Of a DNA stretch of 64,000 nt, positions 8,244 through 17,067 are shown piece by piece. A program made the position numbers and the translations under genes. Numbering within the stretch: position 1 is the stretch's first letter; every line of letters starts with the position of its first letter. Source of the DNA: Nocardioides sp. Kera G14 (lineage in GTDB: Bacteria; Actinomycetota; Actinomycetes; Propionibacteriales; Nocardioidaceae); NCBI RefSeq assembly GCF_020715565.1, contig NZ_CP085839.1, forward strand, positions 2,728,001 to 2,792,000. The letters run 5' to 3'. A model generated the notes under the pieces. The model was not told where the DNA came from and ran no database searches. It saw nothing but the letters and a program-made list of their open reading frames with translations.

Positions 8244-8974
8244 GAGGCCACCGGCTCGCGGATCACACGATCGTAGAGTGCCGCGATCGTGTCGACCTCG
8301 TAGCGCAGCCGCAGGTCGCCCGAGGTCCCGCGGTCGACGATCCGCCCCTGGCGAATGAGGGCGATCTCATCGCACAGGGACTCAGCCTCCTCGAGATAGT
8401 GCGTCGTCAGCAGGATCGTGGTGCCGGCCGCATTCAGAGTGCGTACCAGGTGCCAGATCTCGCTGCGCAGATCGACGTCCACGCCCGCGGTCGGCTCATC
8501 GAGGATCAGGAGACGCGGGCGATGCAGCAGCGCCCGGGCGAGGACCAGGCGCCGCTGCATGCCTCCCGACAGATCACCGACGGACTGCTTGGACTTGGAC
8601 GCCAGGCCCAGCAGCTCGAGTGCCTCGTCGGCACGGGCGGCTGCGTCGCGACGACCAAGTCCGAAGTAGCCCCCGTGATAGATCAATGCCTGCCTGATGG
8701 AGAGGAACCGGTCGACGTTGATCTCCTGCTCCGCCAGTCCCACGAGCTGACGGGCCGCCCGCGACTCGTGCGGGAGCCCGAAGATTTCGATACTGCCGTC
8801 CGTGGGCCGGACCAGGTTGCAGATCGACCCGATCAGCGTCGTCTTGCCTGCGCCATTCGGTCCGAGGAGGCCGAAGAGCGACCCGTCCGGAATGTCGAGG
8901 TCCAGGCGATCGAGGGCGAGGAAGCCCCCGTCGTACCGCTTGACGAGGCCACGGACGGACAGCGCCGTCATCAC
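8240..8974 (-). CDS. ABC-2 type exporter, ATP-binding protein
   Basis: This is a DrrA-like ATPase of about 243 residues. Visible motifs are Walker A GPNGAGKTT, a Q-loop region LVGLAEQEINVD, signature LSGGMQRR, Walker B RLLILDEPTAGVD and the H-loop TTHYLEEAE. Two overlapping starts are possible: GTG 8974 (GTGA overlap with the upstream stop) or ATG 8971 (TGATG). Either implies translational coupling to the preceding monooxygenase. It pairs with the permease that follows. The substrate may be a toxic by-product of desulfonation, or it may be unrelated to sulfur. Confidence 0.92.
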   Translation of the reverse strand: MMTALSVRGLVKRYDGGFLALDRLDLDIPDGSLFGLLGPNGAGKTTLIGSICNLVRPTDGSIEIFGLPHESRAARQLVGLAEQEINVDRFLSIRQALIYHGGYFGLGRRDAAARADEALELLGLASKSKQSVGDLSGGMQRRLVLARALLHRPRLLILDEPTAGVDVDLRSEIWHLVRTLNAAGTTILLTTHYLEEAESLCDEIALIRQGRIVDRGTSGDLRLRYEVDTIAALYDRVIREPVAS

Positions 8975-10302
8975 GTGCCCGGGTGATGGAACTGGTTGGC
9001 CGGCACCGGCAGGCCGAGGTGCTCCCGCAGCGTCGTCCCGGTGTACTCCTCTCGGAAGAGGCCCTTACCACGAAGGATCGGAAGCACGTGCTCGATGAAG
9101 CTCTCCAGGTCTGCCGGAAGGGCGGCCCCCATGATGTTGAACCCGTCGGCGGCACGTCCCTCGAACCAGTCGACGATCGTGTCAGCGACCTGATCGGGCG
9201 TCCCCACCACAGTGAAGTGACCTCGTCCACCACCGAGACGGGAGAGGATCTGGCGGACGGTGAGACTCTCTCGACGGCCGAGCTCGATGATGAGCTCGGC
9301 GCGGCTCTGTGACCCCTCGCGGCGACGGTTGACGATCGCTTCGGGAAGGGGCTCGTCGAGCGCGAAGTCCGAGGGATCGGCCTCCAGGCTCGAAGCAAGC
9401 TGGAGCAGGCCGAACTCCGGAATCCGCAGCTCGTCGAACTCCTCGGCCCGCGCCTGCGCCTCGGCCTCAGTGGAACCGATGATCGGCACGATGCCCGGCA
9501 GCACCACCACGTGGTCAGGGTTGCGCCCAGCCCGTGCTACCCGTGTCTTGAGGTCGTCATAGAAGTCGGCTGCGCGCTCATAGGTCTGATGGGCGGTGAA
9601 GATCGCCTCGGCGTGCTTGGCACCGAAGTCCTTCCCGTCCTGCGACGAACCCGCCTGGACGAGCACCGGATGACCCTGCGGCGGCCGGATCACGTTGAGC
9701 GGTCCGGCGACCGAGTAGAAGACCCCCTCGTGGTCGACCCGGTGGATCCGGCTGGGGTCGGCGTACCGGCCCGTCGCCTTGTCCGTGACGAGCGACTCGC
9801 TCTCCCAGCTGTCCCAGAGCTTCTTGGTGAGGGTGAGGAACTCGTCGGCACGGGCATACCTGGTGGCATGGTCGGGACGCTCGGTGAGGCCGAAGTTGGC
9901 CGCCTCGGCCGCGCCGGCGGAGGTGACGATGTTCCAGCCCGCACGGCCGCGGCTGACCTGGTCGATGCTCGCGACCCGCCGGGCGAGGTTGTACGGCGAG
10001 TTGTACGTCGTCGAGACGGTGGCGATGAGCCCGATCCGCTCGGTCACCTGGGACAGAGCGGTCAGCAGGGTGAGCGGCTCGATCTGCCCCGGCTGCCGGA
10101 ACTCCCCCGTGCCCACGAGCGCCGGGCCGTCGGCGAGGAAGAGGGCGTCGAACTTCGCCGCCTCGGCCAGCTTCGCCAATCGGATCCAGTGGTCGATGTC
10201 GAAGTCGGCACGCGGGTCGCTCTCCGGCAGGCGCCAGGCGGCCTCGTGGTGCCCGACCTCCATCAGGAAAGCATTGAGATGCAGCTCGCGCTTGTCGGTC
10301 AT
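8971..10302 (-). CDS. NtaA/SnaA/DszA family FMN-dependent monooxygenase
   Basis: This 443-residue enzyme belongs to the two-component FMNH2 monooxygenase family that includes nitrilotriacetate monooxygenase NtaA, DszA and dimethylsulfide monooxygenase DmoA. Characteristic parts are LHLNAFLMEVGHHEAAWR at the N-terminus, AAKFDALFLADGPAL, GLIATVSTTYNSPYNLARR, GRAGWNIVTSA, RYARADEFLTL, HPVLVQAGSSQDGKDFGAKHAEAIF and VVGTPDQVADTIVDWFE near the C-terminus. The ATG at 10302 gives the family N-terminus. It lies 22 bp after ssuA in the sulfonate operon, so oxidation of a sulfone, thioether or sulfonate is likely. The exact substrate is not deducible. Confidence 0.9.
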   Translation of the reverse strand: MTDKRELHLNAFLMEVGHHEAAWRLPESDPRADFDIDHWIRLAKLAEAAKFDALFLADGPALVGTGEFRQPGQIEPLTLLTALSQVTERIGLIATVSTTYNSPYNLARRVASIDQVSRGRAGWNIVTSAGAAEAANFGLTERPDHATRYARADEFLTLTKKLWDSWESESLVTDKATGRYADPSRIHRVDHEGVFYSVAGPLNVIRPPQGHPVLVQAGSSQDGKDFGAKHAEAIFTAHQTYERAADFYDDLKTRVARAGRNPDHVVVLPGIVPIIGSTEAEAQARAEEFDELRIPEFGLLQLASSLEADPSDFALDEPLPEAIVNRRREGSQSRAELIIELGRRESLTVRQILSRLGGGRGHFTVVGTPDQVADTIVDWFEGRAADGFNIMGAALPADLESFIEHVLPILRGKGLFREEYTGTTLREHLGLPVPANQFHHPGT

Positions 10303-10324
10303 GGTGTGCTTCCCGTGAGATCCG

Positions 10325-11335
10325 TCAGCCGACGTTGTAGTCGGCGGGCAGGAGGTTGTCGACGATCTGCTTGAAGTCGACCTTGGTCGTGATCTCGCCG
10401 GCGTTGTAGAAGTTGTCTGCGAGCTTCTGCTGCGCCTCGATGTCGGAGTCAAGGACGGGCTGGGTCCGTCGCTGGAACGAGGGCAGTGTGGACTTGGCGT
10501 CGTCGAGCGAGATGCCGGTCTCCTTGCTGATGGCCTTGGCGAAGTCATCGGTGTGTGCGTTGCCCCAGGCGAAGGCCTTCGCGAGCCGCTTGAAGGCGTC
10601 CGTCACCGCGGCGCGGCGGGTCGGGTCGTCGAGCGACTTCTTCGACGCCACGTAGTAGGCGCTGGTCTGGTCGATCGGCGGGAGCCCGGCAGCGATGACG
10701 CGCGCCCCGGCCTCGACCGCCAGCGCGGACTGCGGGTTCCAGATCGACCAGGCGTCGACCTTGCCGGTGGAGAAGGCCGTCTGGCCTGCTGCCGGGTCGA
10801 GGAAGACGAACTGGACGTCGTCCGTGGTCAGACCGACGCTCTGGATCGCGCTGAGAGCCAGGCCATGGGCTGAGCTTCCCTGCGGGATCGCGAGCTTCTT
10901 GCCCTTGAGGTCGGCCAGCGTCTTGATCGGGGAATCCTTCGGAACGATGATGTTCTCCGACGCTTGGTCAGGGTTGAGCGATCGCGTGGTTCCGACGACG
11001 CGGAAGTCGAGATCCTTCGCCGCCCCGGTGATCGGCGGGACGTTGCCGACGTAGCCGAGGTCGATGTCGCCGGTCTGGGCAGCGGCCACGAGCGGCGGAC
11101 CGAAGTCGAACCGGGCGAACTTGACCTTGTAGTCGGCATCGTCGAAGACGCCGGAGGCCTTGGAGAGCTCCTCACTGCCGTCGCCGCCGTTGTCGGCGAT
11201 GGTGATCGTGAGGTCGCCCCATTCGGGGTGTTCGCCGGAGGCCATCACCTCGGAGCCGGCGCCGCATCCGGCGAGGATGCCGGAGAGAGCGAGGCTGGCG
11301 ACGGCTCCGAGGATGCCGAAGGTCTTACGGGACAT
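10325..11335 (-). CDS. ssuA: Aliphatic sulfonate ABC transporter, substrate-binding lipoprotein
   Basis: This is a 336-residue secreted binding protein with a lipoprotein signal: basic MSRKTFG, a hydrophobic segment and lipobox ILAGC with the lipidated Cys24. The mature part has the SsuA/TauA/NrtA fold signatures FDFGPPLVAAAQTGDIDLGYVGNVPP, IIVPKDSPIKTLADLKGKKLAIPQGSSAH and VDAWSIWNPQSALA, which line a ligand cleft for an anionic sulfonate. It is followed by the NtaA-like gene and preceded by ssuB across 53 bp, so it is the extracellular capture component of the importer encoded by the two genes upstream. Confidence 0.92.
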   Translation of the reverse strand: MSRKTFGILGAVASLALSGILAGCGAGSEVMASGEHPEWGDLTITIADNGGDGSEELSKASGVFDDADYKVKFARFDFGPPLVAAAQTGDIDLGYVGNVPPITGAAKDLDFRVVGTTRSLNPDQASENIIVPKDSPIKTLADLKGKKLAIPQGSSAHGLALSAIQSVGLTTDDVQFVFLDPAAGQTAFSTGKVDAWSIWNPQSALAVEAGARVIAAGLPPIDQTSAYYVASKKSLDDPTRRAAVTDAFKRLAKAFAWGNAHTDDFAKAISKETGISLDDAKSTLPSFQRRTQPVLDSDIEAQQKLADNFYNAGEITTKVDFKQIVDNLLPADYNVG

Positions 11336-11388
11336 GTGGGACTCCTGAACTGATGACGGTGAGGGGTGATGCGGTGATGCTGGCTAGG

Positions 11389-12114
11389 TCAGTGGAGGGC
11401 GATACCGAGATCGGCGATCAGCTCGGCGCGCAGCTCCTCGCGGGCGACGCTCGCCTCCCGATCGGCTGCCGAGAGCGCGACGCGGTGCTCGTTGCTGATC
11501 CGGCCGCTGCCCATGACGAGGATGCGGTCGGCGAGCGCGATGGCCTCATCGATGTCGTGCGTGACGAGCAGCATGGCTGCGTGATGCTTGCGTCGCAGCT
11601 CGCGGATCAGGTCATGCATTCGCAGGCGGGTGATCGCGTCGAGGGCCGCGAACGGCTCGTCGAGCAACACGAGCTCAGGCTCGGAGACGAGGGCACGGGC
11701 CAGTGCGACCCGCTGGGCCTCGCCGCCCGAGAGCTGCTTGGGCCATGCCCGCTCCCGGCCGGAGAGGCCGACCTCGGAGAGTGCCTTGCGAGCACGCTCA
11801 TCGGCGTCGGCACCGTAGAGGCCGACGGTGACGTTCTTCAGCACGCGCTGCCACGGCAGCAGTCGGTCGGCCTGGAAGACGATCGCCCGGTTCTTCGGCA
11901 CCTCGACGGTGCCGCCGTCAGGCGCATCGAGGCCGGCGAGGAGACGCAGCAGCGTGCTCTTGCCGCAGCCGGAAGGGCCCAACAGGACCACGAGCTCCTC
12001 CTCGGCGATGGAGAGATCGAGCTCGTCGAGGACGACACGCTCGTCGAAGCGACGTACGACCTTGTCGACCAGCACCCCCGAGGTCTGCCGCGGTGCGGCG
12101 GCGACGGCGCTCAT
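11389..12114 (-). CDS. ssuB: Aliphatic sulfonate ABC transporter, ATP-binding protein
   Basis: This is a 241-residue ATPase with Walker A GPSGCGKSTLL, Q-loop IVFQADRLLPWQRV (the LLPW signature is typical of SsuB/TauB), signature LSGGEAQR, Walker B LVLLDEPFAALDA and H-loop THDIDEA. The ATG at 12114 overlaps the ssuC stop as ATGA. Longer upstream frames only run through ssuC on another frame. It energises sulfonate import with SsuC and SsuA. Confidence 0.93.
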   Translation of the reverse strand: MSAVAAAPRQTSGVLVDKVVRRFDERVVLDELDLSIAEEELVVLLGPSGCGKSTLLRLLAGLDAPDGGTVEVPKNRAIVFQADRLLPWQRVLKNVTVGLYGADADERARKALSEVGLSGRERAWPKQLSGGEAQRVALARALVSEPELVLLDEPFAALDAITRLRMHDLIRELRRKHHAAMLLVTHDIDEAIALADRILVMGSGRISNEHRVALSAADREASVAREELRAELIADLGIALH

Positions 12115-13001
12115 GACGCCTCGAAGCTGGGCCGCCATGCGAGCAGGCCCTTCTCGAGCAGACGGACGGCCTGGTCGGCGGTGAGGCCGATGATCGCGTA
12201 GATCGCAAGGCCGACGAAGACCTGGTCGGTCCGCAGGAAGGTCTGCGCACGGGTGATCATGTAGCCCAGGCCGGCGTTCGAGTTGACCGTTTCGGCGGCG
12301 ACCAGGCCGAGCACGCTGTAGGCGAGCGAGAACCGCAGTCCTACGAGGAAGCCGGGCAGGGCGCCGGGCAGGAGCACGCGACCGATCAAGCGGGCAGTGC
12401 CGGCCCCGCTCGAGCGCGCCATCTCGATCAGGCGGTTGTCGACGCCACGGATGGCCGAAAACAGGTTCAGGTACATCGGGACACCTGCACCGAAGGAGAT
12501 CAACAGGACCTTCGTGAGCTCGTCGATGCCGAACCAGACGATCATGAGCGGCAGGATCGCCAGCAGGGGAATAGTGTTGAGGATCGAGACCACGCCGTTG
12601 AAGAGATACTCTCCCGACTTGAGCAGGCCGCCGACGATACCGGCGACGATGCCGATCGCGAGGCCGAGTGCGAGGCCGAGTGCGGCACGCCGGAGTGAGA
12701 TCGCGAGGTCCGGTCCGAGCTCGCCGATCTGCCAGAGCTCCACGCCGGCGTGGAAGATCGTCGTCGGCGCCGGAGCGTACTTCTCCGAGAGCAGCCCGGC
12801 CCGGGAGGCGACCTCCCACACCGCGGCGAGGAGCAGCGGCGTGGTGTAGATCCCCAGGGGCCAGCGCAGCTTCTGGCGAAGGGGACCGAGCAGGCCGGTG
12901 CCACGCGAGTTGGTCGGGAGGAAGACGTCACGCTCACCGCGTGAGACCACGCGCGGCTCTGCCCCGACCGCCTTTCCTGCGGAGACGCTGGCGATCGTCA
13001 T
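12111..13001 (-). CDS. ssuC: Aliphatic sulfonate ABC transporter, permease
   Basis: This is a 296-residue inner-membrane permease. The N-terminal ~45 residues are hydrophilic, followed by about six spans, starting with YTTPLLLAAVWEVASRAGLL. The binding-protein-dependent transporter EAA loop is recognisable around ARSSGAGTARLIGRVLLPGALPGFLVGL, the contact point with SsuB. Its start overlaps the tauD-like stop by 4 bp, so transcription and translation of the dioxygenase and importer are coupled. Confidence 0.93.
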   Translation of the reverse strand: MTIASVSAGKAVGAEPRVVSRGERDVFLPTNSRGTGLLGPLRQKLRWPLGIYTTPLLLAAVWEVASRAGLLSEKYAPAPTTIFHAGVELWQIGELGPDLAISLRRAALGLALGLAIGIVAGIVGGLLKSGEYLFNGVVSILNTIPLLAILPLMIVWFGIDELTKVLLISFGAGVPMYLNLFSAIRGVDNRLIEMARSSGAGTARLIGRVLLPGALPGFLVGLRFSLAYSVLGLVAAETVNSNAGLGYMITRAQTFLRTDQVFVGLAIYAIIGLTADQAVRLLEKGLLAWRPSFEAS

Positions 13002-13903
13002 GCCGCCACCGCCGAGTCGGCCGGCGTGTAGTGACTCGCATCGCCCTTGATGATCGTCGAGCGCTCGCCCGACACGGAGACCGGGACGTCGCCCGCGACG
13101 GTGACCCGGGTGAGCTTGCGGGGCAGGTCGTCGTAGTTGTCGATCGCGTAGTGCTGCGTGATGCGGTTGTCGAACGCGACGAACTGACCGGCCTGCCAGT
13201 GCACACGGACGATGTGCTCGGGGCGGGTGACATAGCTCTGCAGGATCCGGAGGATGTCGCGCGACTCGTTTCCGGACAACCCCTCGATCCGGCGGACGAA
13301 GCCTCCGATATAGAGGCCCTTCTCCCCCGTCTCCGGGTGAACCCGGACGATCGGGTGCCGGGTCTCGAACTCGAGAGACTCGAAGACGTCGCGATAGCTC
13401 TTGGCCTGCTCCGAGAGCTCCCGGTCGGCGGCGACGTCGGCGTAGTCGTAGAGGTTGCTATGGACGCTCCACAGCGTGTCGGCGAAGGCCCTGAGCTCCG
13501 CAGGAAGCGCTCGGTACGCGGCGGCGCTGTTGGCGATGAGCGTCTCCCCGCCGTACGGCGGCAGGGTGACGGCGCGCAGCGTCGTGATCGCAGGCGGCGT
13601 GTGGACGAAGGTGACGTCGGTGTGCCACTCGTTCGCCTTGCTGGAGGCCGAGTCCACATCGAGGATGTTGATGGTCGGGTCTCCCGGCACCGTCGGGTGA
13701 GACGTGGTGATCGGCCCGAACCGGCCGGCGAACCCTTCTTGGCCCGCAACCGTCAGGCCGGGTGCATCGAAGACGAGCGCTTTGTGCTCGAGGAGCCCCG
13801 CCCGGATCTCCTCGATCTCTGCGTCTGACAGATCAGTGGTGATGTCGACGCCCGAGACCCGAGCGCCGATGTGGGCCGTGAGCTTGTTGAACGAGATGGA
13901 CAT
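12998..13903 (-). CDS. TauD/TfdA family 2-oxoglutarate-dependent dioxygenase (AtsK-like)
   Basis: This 301-residue non-haem Fe(II)/2-oxoglutarate dioxygenase has the facial triad His94-x-Asp96 (EWHTDVTF) and distal His251 (RITQHYAI), plus Arg266 (RKLTRVTV) for the 2-oxoglutarate carboxylate. The family includes taurine dioxygenase TauD and alkyl sulfatase AtsK. RHPIVRVHPETGEKGLY and the GFVRRIEGLS segment are typical of these. It would hydroxylate the carbon next to a sulfonate or sulfate ester, giving sulfite or sulfate. It is the first gene of the leftward operon, so the region before it holds the main promoter. Confidence 0.92.
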   Translation of the reverse strand: MSISFNKLTAHIGARVSGVDITTDLSDAEIEEIRAGLLEHKALVFDAPGLTVAGQEGFAGRFGPITTSHPTVPGDPTINILDVDSASSKANEWHTDVTFVHTPPAITTLRAVTLPPYGGETLIANSAAAYRALPAELRAFADTLWSVHSNLYDYADVAADRELSEQAKSYRDVFESLEFETRHPIVRVHPETGEKGLYIGGFVRRIEGLSGNESRDILRILQSYVTRPEHIVRVHWQAGQFVAFDNRITQHYAIDNYDDLPRKLTRVTVAGDVPVSVSGERSTIIKGDASHYTPADSAVAA

Positions 13904-14071
13904 GAGGCCTCACTTTCAGGTGAAGAACCGGCACCGTCACCGATTGACAAGAAAGACCATAGATTTGATCGTCTTTATCAATAAACGGATCCCACAGAAT
14001 GAGACAAGGCGAGGGAGGCTTAGGTGACCCGTCCGCTGGCGACTCAGGCCGGCGCTATGAAGGCGGTCGAC
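13904..14071 (-). promoter_or_regulatory. Promoter region of the sulfonate operon
   Basis: This 168-bp gap separates the first operon gene from the hemE stop. Between about 13943 and 13990 it is sharply AT-richer than its surroundings. Inside lies an inverted repeat AAAGAC, 13 nt, GTCTTT, which could bind a dimeric regulator. On the minus strand TTGATA and TATGGT occur as poorly spaced -35/-10 candidates. No terminator for hemE was found. The remainder of the gap holds nothing I can name. Confidence 0.4.
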
Positions 14072-15136
14072 TCACTGGACGATCTCGTAGGAGTGGACGA
14101 AGTCCGTGAGCGCCTTGAGCTGATCCGGGTTCGTGCTCGGAATGACGCCATGGCCGAGGTTGAAGATGTGACCCTTGGCAGCCCTGCCGGCCTCGATGAT
14201 CTCTGCGGCACGGGCGGTCATGACCTCGGTCGGCGCGAAGACGAGGGCGGGGTCGAGGTTGCCCTGGACACCGCGGTCCGGGCCTGCGGCGGCGATGCCG
14301 AACTCCAGCGGCGTGCGCCAGTCGACGCCGACGATGTCAGCTCCGGCCTCACCCATCAGCGTCAGCAGCGACGCCGAGTTCACGCCGAAGTGGATCCGCG
14401 GCACGCCCAGTGCGCCCGCACGCTCGAGCACGAGACGCGAGTAGGGCATGACGAAGCGCTCGTAGTCCCTGGGGTGCACGGCTCCGGCCCACGAGTCGAA
14501 GAGCTGCACGGCCGAGGCGCCGGCGGCGACCTGGACCTCGAGGAAGGTCGCCGAGATGCCGGCGATCTTGCGCATCAGCGCGTCCCAGATGTCCGGGGCG
14601 CCGAACATGAGCGCCTTCGTCTTCGCGTACTCCTTCGAGGGCCCGCCCTCGACGAGGTACGACGCCACCGTGAACGGAGCGCCGGCGAAACCGATCAGCG
14701 GCGTCCCGTGCGCACCGATCGACGCGAGCTCGGCGGTGAGGTTCTGCACGGCCTGCGTGATGAAGGGCAGGTGCTCCGGCGTGAGGTCGGGGATCGCCTC
14801 GACGTCCTCGAGCGTCCGGACGGGCGAGCCGAAGACGGGACCGACGCCGGGCTTGATCTCGAGGTCGAGGCCGAGCGGCTTGAGCGGAAGGACGATGTCA
14901 CTGAAGAAGATCGCCGCGTCGACGCCGTACCGACGCACGGGCTGGAGCGTGATCTCGGTGATCAGATCGGCGTTCATGCACGCGTCGAGCATCGCGACGC
15001 CCTCGCGAGCCTTGTGATACTCGGGGAGAGCGCGCCCGGCCTGACGCATGAACCACACCGGGGTGTGGCTGGGGGTCCCCCCACGAGCGGCGGTCAGGAA
15101 CGGGCTCGACTGCAGGGACGTCACGTCTGAGGTCAC
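14072..15136 (-). CDS. hemE: Uroporphyrinogen decarboxylase
   Basis: HemE decarboxylates the four acetate side chains of uroporphyrinogen III to give coproporphyrinogen III in haem synthesis. The hallmark PVWFMRQAGRALPEY is at the N-terminus, followed by FFSDIVLPL (with the catalytic Asp), GFAGAPFTVASYLVEGG, FDSWAGA, VDWRTPL, QGNLDP and GHIFNLGHGV. I prefer the GTG at 15136 (354 residues), which leaves about ten residues before SSPFLTA as in related proteins. A GTG at 15172 would add 12 residues. The divergent DUF3000 and RNase D genes form a conserved actinobacterial neighbourhood. Confidence 0.95.
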   Translation of the reverse strand: MTSDVTSLQSSPFLTAARGGTPSHTPVWFMRQAGRALPEYHKAREGVAMLDACMNADLITEITLQPVRRYGVDAAIFFSDIVLPLKPLGLDLEIKPGVGPVFGSPVRTLEDVEAIPDLTPEHLPFITQAVQNLTAELASIGAHGTPLIGFAGAPFTVASYLVEGGPSKEYAKTKALMFGAPDIWDALMRKIAGISATFLEVQVAAGASAVQLFDSWAGAVHPRDYERFVMPYSRLVLERAGALGVPRIHFGVNSASLLTLMGEAGADIVGVDWRTPLEFGIAAAGPDRGVQGNLDPALVFAPTEVMTARAAEIIEAGRAAKGHIFNLGHGVIPSTNPDQLKALTDFVHSYEIVQ

Positions 15137-15185
15137 CGACGGATCGTCCCACCCGTTCCGGCGTGGGTGCACATTTCAGGCTTGT

Positions 15186-15205
15186 CTCAGGATTATCTTG
15201 AATAG
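15186..15205. promoter_or_regulatory. Divergent promoter region between hemE and DUF3000 gene
   Basis: On the plus strand TATCTT (15194-15199) lies 6 nt before the GTG of the DUF3000 gene, the spacing expected for a leaderless transcript. On the minus strand GATAAT (15197-15192) overlaps it and points to hemE, giving a short leader. The two -10 candidates therefore share bases, as in other divergent pairs of this window. Confidence 0.5.
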
Positions 15206-15805
15206 GTGGTCATGCGGAAGGAGGCTCAGCCTCGCGAGTTCGAGGCGGCCGTCGCAGCTATGCATTCCGCGGTGCTGCGGCCCGAGATCCTCTGCGAGGA
15301 GATGCCGGCACCCCAGCGCATCGCGCCCTACGCCGCCGCCCTGTCCGCCGACGTGACCGTCGACGGCACGGACGTCGGCACCGGCCGGATCATCCTGCTG
15401 CACGACCCTGACGGCAACGACGCGTGGGCCGGTGGCACGTTCCGCTGCGTCGCCTACGCGCGCGCCGACATCGACCCGGAGATGATCACCGACGCCCTCC
15501 TCGGCGGCGTCGGGTGGTCGTGGCTCACCGAGGCGCTGGAGACCAACGACGCCTCCTACGTCGCCGCCTCGGGCACGGTCACGCGCGTGGCCACGGAGAG
15601 CTTCGGCGCGATGGCCGACGACGGCGGCACTGCCCAGATCGAGATCCGTGCCTCGTGGACCCCTGTCACCGATGCCGAGGGCGTCTTCGACCTGCGTCCC
15701 CACGTCGAGGCGTGGGGCGAGCTGCTCTGCACCGCCGCGGGCCTCCCGCCCGTGCCCGAGGGTGTCGCGATCATGCCCAGTCGACGTGGGCAGCGGGGCT
15801 CATGA
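15206..15805 (+). CDS. DUF3000 domain-containing protein
   Basis: This 199-residue actinobacterial protein of unknown function is recognisable as DUF3000 from REFEAAVAAMHSAVLRPEILCEEMPAPQRIAPYAAALSADV, WAGGTFRCVAYARADIDPEMITDALLGGVGWSWLTEAL and the acidic C-terminal AWGELLCTAAGLPP. No catalytic motif, signal peptide or membrane span is seen. Its stop overlaps the ribonuclease D start by 4 bp (ATGA). The GTG at 15206 fits a leaderless start; an ATG at 15212 is an alternative. Confidence 0.88.
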   Translation: MVMRKEAQPREFEAAVAAMHSAVLRPEILCEEMPAPQRIAPYAAALSADVTVDGTDVGTGRIILLHDPDGNDAWAGGTFRCVAYARADIDPEMITDALLGGVGWSWLTEALETNDASYVAASGTVTRVATESFGAMADDGGTAQIEIRASWTPVTDAEGVFDLRPHVEAWGELLCTAAGLPPVPEGVAIMPSRRGQRGS

Positions 15806-17067
15806 CCGACCCCGATCCGTTGGTCGAGTCGGTGAGCGATGAAAGCCCCGTCGAGGCCACTCCCGCTCCCCTGCTGACGTTGCGCGACGGCCTGCCGCCG
15901 GTCATCGACACCGACGAGGGCCTTGCCGAGGCGGCCGCCGCCCTCAAGGCCGGCACCGGCCCCGTCGGCATCGACGCCGAGCGTGCGTCGGGCTACCGCT
16001 ACTCCAACCGCGCCTACCTGATCCAGCTGCGCCGCGAGGGCGCCGGCACCTGGCTGATCGACCCGATCGGGCTCTCCACGATGGAGCCCCTCATCGACGC
16101 CCTCGACGGGGTCGAGTGGATCCTCCACGCCGCGACCCAGGATCTCCCGTGCCTCGCCGAGCTCGGCCTGTACCCCTCCGCCCTCTTCGACACCGAGCTC
16201 GCCGGGCGACTGCTCGGCTACCCGCGTGTCGGGCTCGGCACCCTCGTCGAGGCGGTCCTGGGGCGGCGGATGCTCAAGGAGCACTCGGCCGCCGACTGGT
16301 CGACCCGCCCCCTCCCGGAGACGTGGCTCGAGTACGCCGCCCTCGACGTCGAGGTCCTCACCGAGCTGCGTGAGGCCCTGCTCGCCGAGCTCGTCGAGCA
16401 GGGCAAGGACGAGTGGGCCCGCCAGGAGTTCGACGCACTGCGCTCCTTCGAGCCCACGGTGCGGGTCGAGCCGTGGCGCCGGGTGTCGGGCAGCCAGCGG
16501 ATGCGTGGACGCCACCTCGCCGCCGTACGGGAGCTGTGGCTCGAGCGCGACGCGATCGCGGCGGAGAAGGACACCACCCCGGGACGGCTGCTGCCCGACG
16601 TGGCGATCATCGCCGCGGCGACGGCACTGCCGACCGACCGCAGCTCCTTGCTCAACCTCAAGGGCTTCCACGGCCGGGGCTCGGCGCGGTACGCCGCCCG
16701 CTGGCTGAGCGCGATCCGCCGGGCGATCGACCTGCCCGACAGCGAGCTTCCCGGCCGACCGCCTCGCGGCGACGGCCCTCCCGCCCCGCGGGCCTGGGCC
16801 GAGCGTGACCCCGTCGCCGCCAAGCGCCTGGAGATCGCCCGCGAGGCGATGACGACCCTGGCCGAGGAGCACAACGTCCCGGTCGAGAACCTGCTGACCC
16901 CGGACTACCTCCGCCGGGCCCTCTGGGCTCCGCCGGCGACGCGTGACCCGGGCGACCTGATCGACCGCGTCGCCGACCTGCTCGCCGGGCTCGGTGCGCG
17001 CGGCTGGCAGATCGCGCTGACCGCCCCGTTGATCACCACCGCCGTCCTGACCGCCGACCAGGGCTGA
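15802..17067 (+). CDS. Ribonuclease D-like 3'-5' exonuclease with HRDC domain
   Basis: This 421-residue protein has a DEDDy exonuclease domain and a C-terminal HRDC nucleic-acid-binding domain. Exo I is GIDAERASGYRYSNRAYLIQL (Asp58, Glu60), Exo II is HAATQDLPCL (Asp114) and Exo III is YAALDVEVL (Tyr178, Asp182), so all catalytic residues are present. The HRDC segment follows around residues 235-310 (LWLERDAIAAEKDTTPGRLL). RNase D trims 3' ends of structured RNAs. The actinobacterial protein always sits after DUF3000, and the coupled start supports a shared role. Confidence 0.9.
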   Translation: MTDPDPLVESVSDESPVEATPAPLLTLRDGLPPVIDTDEGLAEAAAALKAGTGPVGIDAERASGYRYSNRAYLIQLRREGAGTWLIDPIGLSTMEPLIDALDGVEWILHAATQDLPCLAELGLYPSALFDTELAGRLLGYPRVGLGTLVEAVLGRRMLKEHSAADWSTRPLPETWLEYAALDVEVLTELREALLAELVEQGKDEWARQEFDALRSFEPTVRVEPWRRVSGSQRMRGRHLAAVRELWLERDAIAAEKDTTPGRLLPDVAIIAAATALPTDRSSLLNLKGFHGRGSARYAARWLSAIRRAIDLPDSELPGRPPRGDGPPAPRAWAERDPVAAKRLEIAREAMTTLAEEHNVPVENLLTPDYLRRALWAPPATRDPGDLIDRVADLLAGLGARGWQIALTAPLITTAVLTADQG

